Below are positions 45,531 through 58,000 of a stretch of DNA of 64,000 bases, piece by piece. The position numbers and the translations under genes were made by a program. The DNA lies in NCBI GenBank assembly GCA_029204225.1, contig CM055104.1, positions 26,575,253 to 26,639,252 of the forward strand, in the 5' to 3' direction. The notes beneath the pieces are model-generated. The model did not search any database, was not told where the DNA came from, and saw nothing but the letters and a program-made list of their open reading frames with translations. The stretch's first letter is position 1. Each line of letters opens with the position of its first letter. The DNA is from Diphasiastrum complanatum. Taxonomy: Eukaryota; Streptophyta; Lycopodiopsida; Lycopodiales; Lycopodiaceae.

Positions 45531-48500
45531 CTACATGGACTGCTCGAGAGAAGATGTTCCAGTTCTTTTATTTTTTCAGAAAGAAGTGGTTGCATTTGGA
45601 AATGTCTTAACTACTGAATCAAGTGGAACATGTTTTTCAGAGAAGTTGGTACGGATAAAAGTGTGGTTCTAATTTCAAAGTATTTAAAATAGATTGTCCT
45701 TTGTCATATCCTCACGACAATTATGATCGCCTAGGAGACGTTTACAGCTATATTTCCATCAATGTCATTGCAAAAAAAATCTTGTGAGTTAATGCAGATA
45801 TTCTCAAAATGAATGAACTCGTTCTTGCCAAGTGTCCATTATACAACATTGATAACGTTGTTGATTTTATGGATTTTGAAGGGGTAGTAGTTTTCATTGC
45901 TAAATTCAAAGGCTACTATCTCAGTGAAAAAAACTTGCTTATTATCGTGAAGGTAACTTCAATTACAACAGAAGGAAATATTGCGAATGCCACGGCAGAT
46001 GATGGAGACCCTTTCTACATTCCAAATCAAACAATGATTTGGTGTTTGTCAAAGCTATTTTTGCATTCAAAAAAGAGAAAACGTGTATCATTTACTAAAC
46101 CATTAAGTGAGTACTTTACGTATTATTCTAAATGTTCAAATAGAAACAACATGAAGAAAATGCTGGACCATCCTTGTAGTTCAAAATGCATCCAAAAAAC
46201 GTTGACATGATCAGTAGATACAAGTAGCTATAATTCAGATATCTTGACAGATGTCGAAGATTTGGTCACTCGCACTAATATATCTGCATCAGCATATAAC
46301 TTGGATATTCTTACATGTGTGGAGGATGTTGGAGAGGCTCTTGATAACAACAAAAATAAAAGACGTCATTATGAAATCAGCACTCAAACAAAGCATACAC
46401 CAAAATCGTCAATTTTTGCAAGTGCAAATGCATCCAACCGACGTAAGATGGTCACAAGCAGATGAACTTTTGGAAGATCTACAAAGAGAGCCTCAAGTAG
46501 ATTCAACATCCTTTGGAACTACTCAAAGTCTCAAAAGAAAACGTGTGCTTGTTTATATTGCACCAAAAAAGGCAGAATATGTTTTATCGTCAAAAAATAT
46601 AAGGGAAACATTGATGCAACCATGTTGTAGTAAGTTGTGCATTCGACAAATTACCTACAAAGAATGTGAAGACTGACGACTAGGTGTGTGGAGAAAACGA
46701 GGAGCTGACAAACATAATTAATTATTGCAGATGTTCAAATGTTTTTTTTATAGACGAGAAAAGTCAGATGCAATGTTTGATATTTTGGAGGAACCCAAAT
46801 TGCGTTTCAGACCTACGTTGGATGGTAAAGCTATATGCATAAAAGCATATCAAAATCTATTGGGAATCTCCCATGGAATGTTTTGGCAAGTAATTTTGAG
46901 GCATGTTATTCCATTGTGTACAAGTTTCATGGAAACACCGGCTTCAAAAGGGTTGGCCATAATGCATGGGATTTTGGAAAAGCATGCATTGTCTCAACCA
47001 CATCTGCAACATAAATCAAAAGATGGCGCTGTTATTTGTGAACATCATCTCCCACTCGGCATGCATAAACATGACATCTTCAAAACTATAAACACACAAC
47101 TTAAAGACGCGTGTATTCCTGAAGTTTCAAGATCCACGCTCTACAAGATGTGGAAACAACAACTTGGAGACTCCAACAAGACAAAGAATGTCCAAATGCA
47201 AAACATGTGACGACCTTAAAAATGCAATAGAGACAACTCCTGACATTAGGATGCGTGATCACTATATTGCATTGAGAGGTCATCGTCTACAACATGTTTT
47301 CAATTTTAGAAAATTGTATGCATACTGGAAAGAAGAGTCAAGATCCCACCCTAAACAGTCCTTGTGTCTTGTCATTGATGGAATGGATCAAATACAACAA
47401 CTTTACTCCGTTTCAATAAGACTCCTCCTAGGTTAGAGGGGAATCAATTTTTGAAAACACATGTTTGTGGGGTATTGGTTCATGGATTCAACTTGCTCTG
47501 TGATGTTTGGATTGATACCTTGCATGCTCATGATAGCAATCAAGTTGCCACATCAATAATGCGAGCAATAAGAAAGGTACAAGCATCACGTGGTAACTTA
47601 CCTCCGATCTTACGTATTCAAGCTGACAATTGTTGGAGGGAGAACAACAACAAATTTATTTTTGGTCTTTGTTGTATGTTAGTGGCACATAACATCTTCC
47701 AAAAGGTAGAAATGGGATTTCTTTTGGTTGGCCACACACATGAAGACATAGATCAGGTTTTTAGTGTCATATCTAGGGCCTTTGAAGTCCAAATCAGTTC
47801 ACACAATGCCAGATATGCTAGCACGAATTGGTGAAAAGATAGGTGGCGGTCATATCTAAAGCATTGAAGTAAAAATACTGGAACGAATGGTAGACTGGAA
47901 ACAGTTTATAGATCCTTGTATTGCTCAAAGAAATGACGGCTTAGAAGGACACACCAATCCTCACTATTTTTGTTTTCAAATGATGAATGGTGAGCCAACC
48001 ATGCAATGGAAATACTATTCTAATGATGGAGACAATGCATGGAGTGAACCTTTCAAACTGTTGCAGCGTGTACCTTCAAAAGATGAAGCCATCTTTCTAG
48101 CATCCACGAAGGATCTGGATCCAGATGAAATGAAAGGAATAATGTCCTTTATTGATTATTTGTGGTTCATGAGCCAGAAGTTTCCAGAATACAAGGATCG
48201 CAATGATGCATGTGTGGTGGAAAAAACTTGTCGAATATCTTTCCAAAGAAAAAATGTCATCAGGATCAATGTATAGCCAAGAGGCTTTTTGGCCACAATC
48301 CTTGCCAACCACTTTCGATTCATTTGTATCACCTTCGATCAATGAGGTCGAAATGGATGTAGAGTTATTACCCTGGAGGTTTTGTGGGCGAAAAGCTGAT
48401 GCACCTCTGGTTGAATTCATCCCACATAGAGAAGTTGTGTTGGACAAGTTCATTGCAATGCAGCCTCCTGATGAAGATGTTGTGGTGGGTTCCATACCTA

Positions 48501-48720
48501 TTTGTGTGGCAAAAGTTGTCAAAGTGAAGAAAAACTCAGAAGGCTTGGCCACAGAGTTTAAAGCATTATGGTATGAACCAAAATCTCATCAACGGCGTAG
48601 AAACCAGAGACAAGTTCACAACTCGGAGCTATACAAAAATTGCTTAGAGAAATAATGGATTCCGAACAATGACGGACCACAATATATGGATGTAGATACA
48701 GTTGTTCATGCATGAAAATC
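45531..48720 (+). pseudogene. DDE-type transposase ORF resembling the DUF7869 group (broken)
   Basis: Blocks in order are: SREDVPVLLFFQKEVVAFGN (45550s); LVLAKCPLYN and IVKVTSITTEGNI (45809-46208); two related Cys modules, HPCSSKCIQ (about 46170) and QPCCSKLCIRQITYKEC (about 46615); CIKAYQNLLGISHGMFW and ICEHHLPLGMHKHDI (46725-47210); and then a candidate catalytic core with LCLVIDGMDQIQQ (47370s), RIQADNCWRENN (47610-47645) and LLVGHTHEDIDQVFS (47720-47765). The three acidic positions would be D, D and E in those motifs. GHTHEDIDQ is the phrase I associate with plant, oomycete and invertebrate proteins annotated DUF7869. C-terminal blocks run to about 48655. At least three frameshifts and several stops are present. 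No terminal inverted repeats were found. Confidence 0.65.
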
Positions 48721-50150
48721 AAAGGCAAAAAAAACAATTAAAGTACATGGCTATACTGTGGAAAATCAATATCAGTGGCACACATCAAAGTACCTGTCCA
48801 AATTATCCGATGAATGTGCAGTTGATATTGATGAGTAGAGTTCATGATTGTAGTTGTAGAGTCTTGGTTACAATCTTTGTTGCCATAATTATTGGACTTG
48901 TAATGTATTTAATTTAGTGAGTGTTGGCAGATTCTGAATCTGCAACAAGGCCAAATTTGGCTCCAAAAGACGTGTGATTCCTTCTGTAAATGTGGTTGTA
49001 AATCCAACTTGGCATTTTTGTAGAAAGACGACTTTTTGTATGCTAGGGTGTGGGCATGTCACCCTATTATAAGTAAATCATATTCCATGGCATGTGTATT
49101 GTAAGACCATGAAAAATCATGATGTAGAAAGTTTAACGGCTTTTAGAAATTCTAAAGGTTGAAAATAGTTTGTAATTCTCAACCTTTAGAATATCGAAAT
49201 AGTAAATCACTAGTCTAAAAGGTTAAACTTCTACAAATTTGTCTAGAATTGCACCAAAGTTGTGCATCTTTTGTAATAGTCTCTTGACTAATGTAGGGCT
49301 TGGCCCAAGACCATTAATTATAAATATGAACCACTTTTAGTGGCAAATGACACATTGTGATTAAATTTCTATGAGAGTTCTTATAATATAGCTTGTTCAA
49401 AGTAGTATATGATTCAGTGATGTTTATGTTTCTTTTAAATATCAAATTATGTTTATGTTTCCTTTTGAAATTGTATATCAATGTTTATGTTTAAAAGTTG
49501 TCTATGTTATTCGGATCGACACTAATTTTGGACAATTATATTAGGTGCTCATAGCTATTGGACAAAAGCATCAATAAATTTTAGAAAGTTAACTAAATTG
49601 TGACTTGTTGATCAAATTTGTCTTGTTTGGCTTATAGTTGTATTGAAATGAGATTCGAACTTGAGAAAATCCCACTTCAAAAATTACAAGATATCAATCC
49701 TCATGATCATAGAAAATGTAACTATAAGTATAAAAAATGTATGCACTCTACAACAATCATAAGTATTTTTTTATTGAAGCTCTTCAAATTACGATTTAAA
49801 TTATTCAACGTTTTTCTTCTTTCAGATTATATCCATCAAACATAAGTGAATGGGAGCCAGCGCAATCACTTGCAAAAATATTGGATGTGATTCACTCTAC
49901 AATACAAAGGAAGAAGTTCAAAGAAATTTGCAAATAGTGGTATATATTTTTATGAAGCTTCGTATATACCACAAATGGATGGAGGTTTTTGAAGCAATTC
50001 CATTGCCAAGTTTCAAAGTGATGAGTGGCCAATTCTTGACAGTATTGTTTCTGAATCCTTTAGATGCAAGCTACTCTTGGATGTTAGAAATGCCCCTAAA
50101 GGAAAATGACATAATTTGCAATGGCACATTCACTAATATTTGTCTTCAAT
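48721..50150. other. AT-rich spacer
   Basis: No supported gene; the frame at 49850-50161 (103 codons) is anonymous. The 51-bp repeat at 50096-50146 ends just before gene segment C begins at about 50150. Confidence 0.5.
50096..50146. repeat. 51-bp identical repeat (other copy at 8755-8805)
   Basis: Base-for-base equal to 8755-8805. It lies immediately outside the 3' border of the copy C segment. Confidence 0.85.
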
Positions 50151-50478
50151 TTTTTTTGTAAGATTTGTTATGAAACCAACAAACGGTTGTGGATGCAAAA
50201 GGGGAGAGGTCCTCATCTATGCTTTGCATGTGTGAATAAATGAATGATGTGATGTTATTACATGGGTTGTATTTTTTGTGTATGATGTTTGTTACAAGCA
50301 CTTGTGCACTTTGATAAGTGTTTCCATGTGAGTTCTTTATGCATATAAAATTCACATCCTTATACTTTGAGAGTCAAACTTCACACCAAAGCTCCTTTCA
50401 TTGAAAAAAAACATGAGCTGAGCTCAATTTCCAAAAATTGCCACCTATGATGATGGTGGTAAGGTACTACATTGCCTT

Positions 50479-51569
50479 TCACCCTGAGAGCCATCCTCCA
50501 TAGCAATGTTCATATGGTGTGTTTGCAGCTGCTGCTGAAGAAGAACGACAGGGAGAACCAGTGAAGCTATCATTCTTCTTATACAGATTGCTGCCGACGC
50601 CATCCGGAAGCGAATTCAATATTGGCAGCTGCATGATACTGTTCGACGCATGATGATGACCATGCCCCAAGATTTTTGTACATTCTGAAGAACAAGTGCC
50701 AAAAGAAGTTTGAAGGCGCTGTTTTGCTTTAGCGAGGTTTGATACTGTGGTTGCCTCAGCATCCCTTATTTCAACATCACAAGCTCCAGTGATGAGATTA
50801 ATGATGTATGTCTTACCAACAGTATGCTTACATCTCTTGCTCTCTACGTCGCTGCTGCTCCAGCTGCCACTCTTACTGCGTTTCAAGTTCTTGCAGTTTT
50901 TTAAGTTGCATGCAGGTTAAATAAATTAGGAGAATCCCCTTTTGGAATTTTTGCGGAGAGTAATTCTGATCTCAAGGAAGCGTGTCCCTTATTGCCACCA
51001 ATATCCACATTGCAGCTGCATTCTGTGCTAGACTTCTTATCATCTTTCTGCCCTGATGTAGCCGTACCGCGGAAAGCCAATTCGTCCAAGAAAATCGTCT
51101 TCTCTGCATTGCACCTTGATATTTTGGATGCGGGATTTAGAACCAGGTGATGTGGAACCCTTTTCTTTTCCGGACCGAGAAGACAATCAGCTTCGTGGAC
51201 AGGCCGGCCTCTGAGGCTACCATCCATATTGCAGCTACATTCATCAGGAGGATTTGTGTCATTTTGGCCATTGAAAATCAGCTGTGTATAAGAAAAACTG
51301 CTATTGCCTCTTGGTGACAATCCAGATGAGCTTTGATTTTCATGCAATCGAGCTTCAAGATTGAAGTCCATCAGCTCTGCATGCGAGCCTCTAGGGTTTT
51401 CCTGTTTTCCTGTTGCATTCTTTTGCTTCACATACAGCTCCTGATCGCAGTCAGGACAAGGGGCTTTGCCAGACATATTCTCAATCATGCTAAACTCTTG
51501 CTCTTTAACCTGTCCGACAATCATAGGGTCTGAATGTTTGTTGAGTACTGTTGACACATCAATTTGCAT
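50479..51569 (-). pseudogene. Unrecognised Cys/Ser-rich protein, copy C (frameshifted)
   Basis: This paralogue of copies A and B is on the opposite strand, with start MQIDVSTVLN at 51569. It keeps CPDC, both ECSC motifs and the C-terminal GGWLSG. Relative to copy A, ten bases are missing after the codons for NLHA (about 50912), so the frame stops almost at once (51569-50901, 222 codons). The rest, from KRSKSGSW to the end, is open in another frame (50886-50479). An extra Val codon is seen in CDVEIRDAE. Promoter and leader with CACGTGG (52034-52040) and the CCTCG array are kept, so it could still be transcribed. Together with copy A it shows 2 kb of shared flanking sequence. Confidence 0.7.
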
Positions 51570-52033
51570 GATGGGTGTGGATGTGGATGTACACAGGATT
51601 GCAGTGCTTCTTCTTGATAAGAGTATATTGTCTATCTGTCTGTACCGATATAGAGATAAGCAGCAGGCGAAGTGAGCTGATTACTTACCCACCAACAGGC
51701 AGACTTGTATTCCTGCCACCTGAAATAAAGTTTGATCCGCTTGACTCCAGCGCCAGCAGCAGGAGGAAAAAAAATGGATGGCTACTTAAAGAAATGTATC
51801 TGATGACGATGATGATATGGCTTGGTGAGGGAGGGTATGCTCTCCTCTTTGTTTTTGGCTTGATCCAAACGATATTCAGCTCCGCTCCGATTCCCGACGA
51901 TGATGATGCGAGGCGAGGCGAGGCGAGGCGAGAGGAGAGCAGAGGAGTGAGGCAACGCGAAGCAAAGCAGAGCAGATGAGAGAAATAAAATGAGCAGGAG
52001 TATTTGATTTGAGTTACATTACATAATATTAAA

Positions 52034-52040
52034 CCACGTG
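52034..52040 (-). promoter_or_regulatory. G-box/ABRE-like CACGTGG upstream of copy C
   Basis: It occupies the same position relative to the start codon as in copy A, within a block conserved between A and C. Confidence 0.5.
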
Positions 52041-52364
52041 CGAATCGAAAAGCATGAGCAATTTTGAGATTTAAGGTTTTTTTTTGTTGTTGTCGTAGAC
52101 CATGTGACAAGCTAGGTGCAAGCTCAATTCTTAACCTATTAACCACTGCGAACTGACAACTAGTTGCCAAGAAAAAAATTTCACCTTTTTGTGGTTTATC
52201 AAAAAGACATGATCACTCTAAATAATGAAGAAACTTCTTGTTTTTATTAATAAAAGATGGGAAAACCCATCAGAGTACAAAGGAATGCATGTTGAAAGCG
52301 TAAAGGCCATAAGGCGAATTGAGATATTGTACAACTATAACAAAGCAACAATCTCGCAGAGTAT

Positions 52365-53205
52365 CTACATAAAGCCTACTGCTTGGTGTAAGTCGCTAGT
52401 TAAGACAGTTGGAAGTTTAGGTAGTGCAGGAAGCTGTGAAGCAGTCGTTCCTGCAACTACGGCACGTCGAAGTATTGAAAGTGCCTGAGTGCGTTGTAAA
52501 GTCATAGAAACTCGTTGACGATAATAAGTCGTAATGATAGATAAAGGTGAGGCACCACGTCCTTGGAGTTTCGCTGCAAAACCTGCACAAGATGATAGAA
52601 AATCATCGAATTTCTTATGCAGGCACCCATATGTTTCCAAAGCAAAAGGAATAAAGTCTTTTTTAGGAGTGCGATGTGAATAATCTCGCTCTTTATCTAG
52701 AGCTGCATGAGAAGCAGCGACACCCTGAGTAGTTGAAGCACGACGAAGGAGGTCAGACTGCGAAGGATCAGCAACAACAACATCCCCAAGCATGTGAATC
52801 CCCTCGCGCGAAAGAACAAGATCAACTCGACGCCGAGGCGACTCTGAATCAGACACAAGCAAGATGTGGGTCTGCTCCCGGACAACATGAAAGTCGCACT
52901 CATGTGCAATAGATGCCAATACGTCACGAATGGAATCATGAGTCGCAGTGCGCTCTCCGCCAGAAGGGCAACGCATGAGATGAGTGCCAATAGGATCAAC
53001 AAGGTGACCACATGAACATTAAATTGTCAAATCTGCCAGCACTGGATGAGGGAGACCCAACTTAACCCGAAGAGCGGTGAGAAAAAACACTGAAGAAAGG
53101 CGCAAGTGTGGAACAACAGGGCGTGCAACAAGCCAAGCATTAGCACACGGGCCTACACAAGACAGAAGGCGAGCCCGAGCCTCATCGGGAATCACTTAGA
53201 AGCTG
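52365..53205 (-). pseudogene. LINE-type retroelement C-terminus: zinc knuckle and restriction-like domain
   Basis: The minus strand reads, from 53205, RLLSCVGPCANAWL, LRLSSVFF and LRVKLGLPHPV. After a TAA at 53019-53021 comes CSCGHLVDPIGTHLMRC (C-x-C-x8-H-x3-C knuckle). The open block 52976-52365 follows: HDSIRDVLASIAHECDFHV, RRRVDLVLSREGIHMLGDVV and VADPSQSDLL, FIPFALETYGCLHKKFDDFL, YYRQRVSMTLQRTQALSILR. The VDL...DVVVADP pattern looks like the PD-(D/E)XK core of restriction-like endonucleases found at the C-terminus of some non-LTR elements. RT is absent, a usual 5' truncation pattern. One stop disables it. The family subtype is uncertain. Confidence 0.65.
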
Positions 53206-53544
53206 AGGCACAAGTGGCCTTCTTTTCTTTACAAGTTTTTGTTCTGAAATGCAGATTGGAATCAAAGGGCAAAAAAGGCCTTTCTTCATTAAAAATCTTT
53301 AAAATGAAGAATTAGTTCAAGATGCAAGGAAAAAATGGTTGGAAATTGTCACCACCATTTGGTACTGTGTATAATTTTTGATTTTAATGAAAGAAAGTTG
53401 ACACTTGCATTAGTAGATATGAAAGATATTGTTTCCACGATGCTTTATTCACCTCATGTATATATATACATTATGTTGTATCATTTGTGATAATTATCAT
53501 GATTTTGAATAAGCTTTAAATTCAAAGAGTGAGTGCATGATTAT

Positions 53545-53925
53545 TACTGCCATTCTTTTGCACTTGACATTCAAATGTATATTTGTATGGTGTCGAATAC
53601 TGCATATAATCCAAGAATCTTATTACATTCAGTTGTTATGTTTTTTTGAATGTGTTTATTTATGGATTTCTTGTTTAGTGCATGCTGATAATGCTTCCAT
53701 TGTACTTGCACACTAACATAATGGTCCTTCTGATTATTATCGCCAATTTTTGCTCTTCACATTCAAATGTATATTTGTATGATGAATACTGAATATAATC
53801 CAAAAATCTTATTACATTCAATTGTTATGTTAGATTGAATGTGTTTATTTATGTATTTCTTGTTTAGTGCATGCTGATAATGCTTCCATCGAACTTGCAC
53901 AATAACATATTGGTCCTTCTGACTC
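53545..53925. repeat. Two-unit direct repeat, about 190 bp
   Basis: The block beginning ATTCAAATGTATATTTGTATG and running through GTGCATGCTGATAATGCTTCCAT to TGGTCCTTCTGA is present at about 53570 and again at about 53760, with scattered substitutions and small gaps. Confidence 0.85.
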
Positions 53926-54353
53926 CTTTGGTCCTAGATTTCCATTAAGGTGTTGGCCAAAAAGAGGTCTTGCGAAAATGTTAGATGTCTCATTATGACA
54001 AAACTTAGGCAACAAATGAGCCAAATCGATCTTGATCAAAAGAAACTCTATGGAGCAATGATAGTTGAGTATCCTCCTATGAAGCCCAAAGAGATTCAAA
54101 ATTAATGGATAAAAAGAAAGAGTTGTAGAAAAGAAAAAAGATGAAGACAACAATGAGCCTGCAGACAAAGTGAGTACCTCATCGAGCAAGTGGTGGTCAA
54201 AGCTCGACATTGCAAGGATCCAAGGCTGTAACTATAGACCAATCAGTTCCTTCATCCTTCCACCAAGCTCCTATCCAACCCATCTGTCCAAACCTGTTTC
54301 TACCACTAATTTGTCAATGAGTCCATTCATTTGAAAAATGATAGCCAAGAGTT
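53926..54353. other. Spacer before copia relic
   Basis: No supported coding sequence. It may hold decayed gag/protease sequence. Confidence 0.35.
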
Positions 54354-55925
54354 GTGCAACCTATCAATCAGAAGGTTCTAGCCTACGGAAGAAGAAGCGG
54401 CTATCTTTACAAACTTAGCCATTGCTACTCTTCTAACAGTCAAGCTCTTCACACAGCCACTTTTGAATCAACTGATATGTTGTGGCATTTCAGACTTGGC
54501 CATCTTAACTTCAACAATATTCAACAAATGTCAGTTCAGAGTCTAGTACAAGATCTGGCAAAATTTGTATTATTAGAAAACATGCTAGAAGTCCCTTCAT
54601 TTCAAACTTAGTTCATACATTCAAGGGCTTGCTTGACTTGTACATAGCGACATTTGTGGCCTGATGCAGACTTCTTCCACTGGGGGAGCTCTCTATTTTC
54701 TAATCTTCATCGATGACTTCTCTCGAAGGACTGCTACCTACTTTATAAAGAACAAATTTGAAGCGTTTAAGTTCTTCAAGCAGTTCAAGGCATCTACAGA
54801 AAATCAGACCAAGAAGAAGATCAAAGCTCTACGTACAGATGGAGGGGGAGAGTATATCTCCACATAATTCAAGGAGTTCTGCAAGGCCAACAGGATACAT
54901 CATCAATATACAACCAGTTACTCACCTCAGTCCAATGGTGTAGCTGAATGGAAGAATCGGACACTCATCAAAAGTGCCAAGAGCATGATGGCCCATGCCT
55001 CTCTTCCAAAGAAATTCTGGACAGAAGCTGTTACTACAGTAACCTACCTGCAGAATCGATCCATTACCAAAGACCTAAATGGTAAGACACCTTATGAGGT
55101 GTGGACATGATCGAAACCATCACTCAAAAACATTCGAGTGTTTGGAGGCATCGCTTTCGTTCAGATCCTTGAATATCTAAGAAGAAAACTGGATGATAAG
55201 AGCAGGAAGACGATCTTCATTGGCTATTCCCCAGATCACAAGGCATACAAGCTTCATAATCTGGATACCGAGAAGGCATTCACTAGTAGAGGTGTCATTT
55301 TTGTGGAAGACCAGTCGACCACAAAGGAAAAACTGCTGATAAATCCAACCCGAGAATCGAACAACCAGACAATTCTGATCCAGGGATTGAACTGCAGAAT
55401 AACGACACTGACTTAGACAATGAGTCAGAACCTCAACGAGTCAACCCACATCAGAGGACCGAAATTCAACCCAGAAGATCGAACAGGTCCAGACAGCCTC
55501 CATCCAGATTTATAGATGATTCGGCCTACTACTTTGTGCAGGAACCAACCATCGTTTCTGAGGCTATGTCTACTCTTGATGCTGACCAGTGGAAAACAAC
55601 GATCGACATTGAATTCGATTCTCTGATGGAGAATCAAACATGGACAGTCACTGAGCTTCCAAAGGACCGAAACCCAATTCCATGCAAATGGATATTCAAG
55701 GTGAAGTACGACACCGAAGGAAGGCTAAATCGTTACAAGGCCAGGCTAGTCACCAAAGGTTTTTCCCAAATTTCAAATTTGGATTATTCAAAACCCTTCA
55801 GCCCAGTCGTCAAACATGTTTCAATCCGCCTACTCCTCTCCTTTGCAGTCACAACAGATCTTGAAGTCCACCAGATGGATGTCCAGACCGGAGGGATTTT
55901 CATGAAAACCACGATGTTAGATTAG
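54354..55925 (+). pseudogene. Ty1-copia integrase and start of reverse transcriptase
   Basis: Blocks are: GAG-pre-integrase with LYKLSHCY and DMLWHFRLGHLNFNN; a broken zinc-binding part; an integrase core with FLIFIDDFSRRT (first Asp), ALRTDGGGEY (second Asp) and SPQSNGVAEWKNRTL (Glu kept, the usual Arg replaced by Trp); then FGGIAFV and the IFIGYSPDHKAYKL block. From 55536 the RT lead reads QTWTVTELPKDRNPIPCKW, KARLVTKGFSQ and VHQMDVQTGGIF. It ends at 55925 before the YVDD box. At least four in-frame stops are present (54609, 54865, 55109, 55414). It differs in sequence from the element at 24-27 kb, so it is another copia family. Confidence 0.88.
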
Positions 55926-57159
55926 CACTACTAGAAGAAAGATCAATGTCTCCATTTGTTGGTTAAGAGATTGACAGTGCAATCAACAAGAGCACAAATG
56001 TAACATATGCCTTGGTTTGATCAGCATTTAAAAAATTTCAGTAGGATCTAGCCACCTTTCTACCCCCCCTGTATAGCATTGAACTTCAATGGAAGTTAGA
56101 TTACCTTTTTATGCCACAACTTCTTGGTTATACCAAGGAACATTGAGTAAGCCCTTGGACTTACTCAAATTTCTTTTGCCTCTGGGCTAAATTATCAATT
56201 CTCCAGAGGAATATTAGCCCTAGCAATTGTACAAAACCAATTAAATGTTTGTGCTAAATTTCTACATATAATAACTAGATGTTTATCCATGTACATTCTA
56301 GAATATATTAGGAAAATTGAAAACAATATTATACTTGCTCTGAATGAGCACATGACTACAATAGATGTCGTGAATCTCGTTGATATTCATGAAATAAAAC
56401 CAGAGTTTCTTTCTTCTTTTGCTGAAATCTTTACTTACCATGATTTGTAGACACTATACATAGACTAAGAAATAAATTATTCTTGGTACTTCACAGAGTC
56501 CTACTATACATATACATATGTAAATATTGCTTCTCTTATTTCATTTGCTCTTTTGTCCACCCGACATTTGTACATAAAGAATACATTTTTCCAATATACA
56601 GAAGGAACCTTATTCATGATTGTACCCACTGTTGAAATGTCTAAAGTGTCGAAAATCAAAGAAATCGAGATGTGCAACGGAAGTGGAGCAGGTGGTCGAT
56701 GGATCGGAAGTGCAACAATTATCAACAATGCATTCAAAATGAAATCGAATGCCAAATGTGCAATAGAACAACAATGTAGGCAAGAATTTGCACTCTGATA
56801 ATTATCAAAAACGTGAGTACAAGAGCTTGAAGCTGGCGCAAATCAGTAGACGCAAAAATGACTTTAGCTAAGTTCGTTGATGATAACTTGAAACTCAAAA
56901 AATTGAACTTGACTATTAACAACACTACAGAATGATAACCTGATCAGTGCGTTGACTCCAATGCAAATCTTCCTTGGTGATTGGAAGTCAGATGATCAGT
57001 ACATTGAAAACTGACATTAATCTACTTAATTAACTGCATCCATCCTACAGTAGGTAGCCGTCATTTAACAATGAATGTATGTATAGGAGTAGGTAGACTG
57101 TTAGCATCGTAACGTGAGACATATTCTTGACATTATTAAAAATTTACAAAGACTCGAGA
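55926..57159. other. No recognisable gene
   Basis: AT-rich spacer after the truncation of the copia RT. No domain was seen in the short frames around 56550-56800. Confidence 0.45.
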
Positions 57160-57450
57160 ATATATAAAGACTCGATAAATATACACCGATTCAAAAATTA
57201 CAATGAATTGAAAAATTACAGATTTTTCGAGTCGATTCCGTATTGAAAAATTCTGATTTTTTGGGTCTCGAAAAAATTACAAATTTTTTGAGTCGATACG
57301 GTATCGAAAAATTCTGACTTTTGAATATCGAAAAATCTCGAGTTGATACGGTATCGAAAAATTTTGACTTTTAAAAATATAAAAAAATCTTGGATTTTTC
57401 GAGCTGATACAGTGTTGGAAAATTTTGAAAAATGCGAGTCGAGTTTCTAC
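57160..57450. repeat. Minisatellite with palindromic core, 50-61 bp unit
   Basis: Units start GAG(T/C)(C/T)GAT at 57229, 57290, 57340 and 57401. In the two best units the core is CGATACGGTATCG or TGATACGGTATCG, a near-perfect palindrome followed by AAAAATTCTGACTTT. Confidence 0.8.
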
Positions 57451-57544
57451 TATAAATTTTTTTTGAGCCTTCCTTCTTTTTTTGTATTTTTCAAGGATAG
57501 TTATAAACAAAGTTTTCCAAGATGCTCATTACCTAATGGAATTG

Positions 57545-58000
57545 GGCTTGAGCATGAATTCCGACACTTTCTCTTAATGTGAACCCTGAAAAACTTCAAT
57601 CTTCAAATTTAGCAAATTGTTAAATCTGAGATGGTGCTCCTTTGATAGTGCCTTGGTGAGATAATCTACTGCTTGTAATTTTGTCCTATAGTAAACCGAA
57701 GAAATTTTCTTACTTTGCACTTTCTCTCTAAGGTAATGGTACCTGATTTTGATTTGCTTGCCTTGAGAGCAAAATCTCAGATTTAGAGATAGTACAATGG
57801 CGCTTTGATTGTCACAGTAGAGGATCGTTGGATGTGACTAGATAATTCCGATATCTGCAAGCAGGTTTCTCAGCCAAATTGCCTCCTTGGTAGCATTCGT
57901 GAAAGCTATATGTTCTGATTCTGTTGAAAGCAATGCTACTGAGGTCTGTTTTCGACTGTTCCATGAAATCGGGCCTTGATTGAACAAGAATACAAACCCA
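57545..58000 (-). pseudogene. Ty1-copia RNase H relic
   Basis: On the minus strand the order is ISWNSRKQTSVALLSTESEH (RNase H SSTEAEY-type box), KEAIWLRNLLADIG, ILYCDNQSAI (catalytic Asp region), then KIRYHYLREKV and DYLTKALSKEHH, the copia C-terminal ending. Opposite in orientation to the copia piece at 54-56 kb, so either a different insertion or an inverted remnant. It ends near 57545 after a stop. Confidence 0.82.

Noticed and set aside
53845-54210. 121-codon minus-strand frame
   Set aside because: It starts inside the 190-bp direct repeat, and no domain or conservation is visible.
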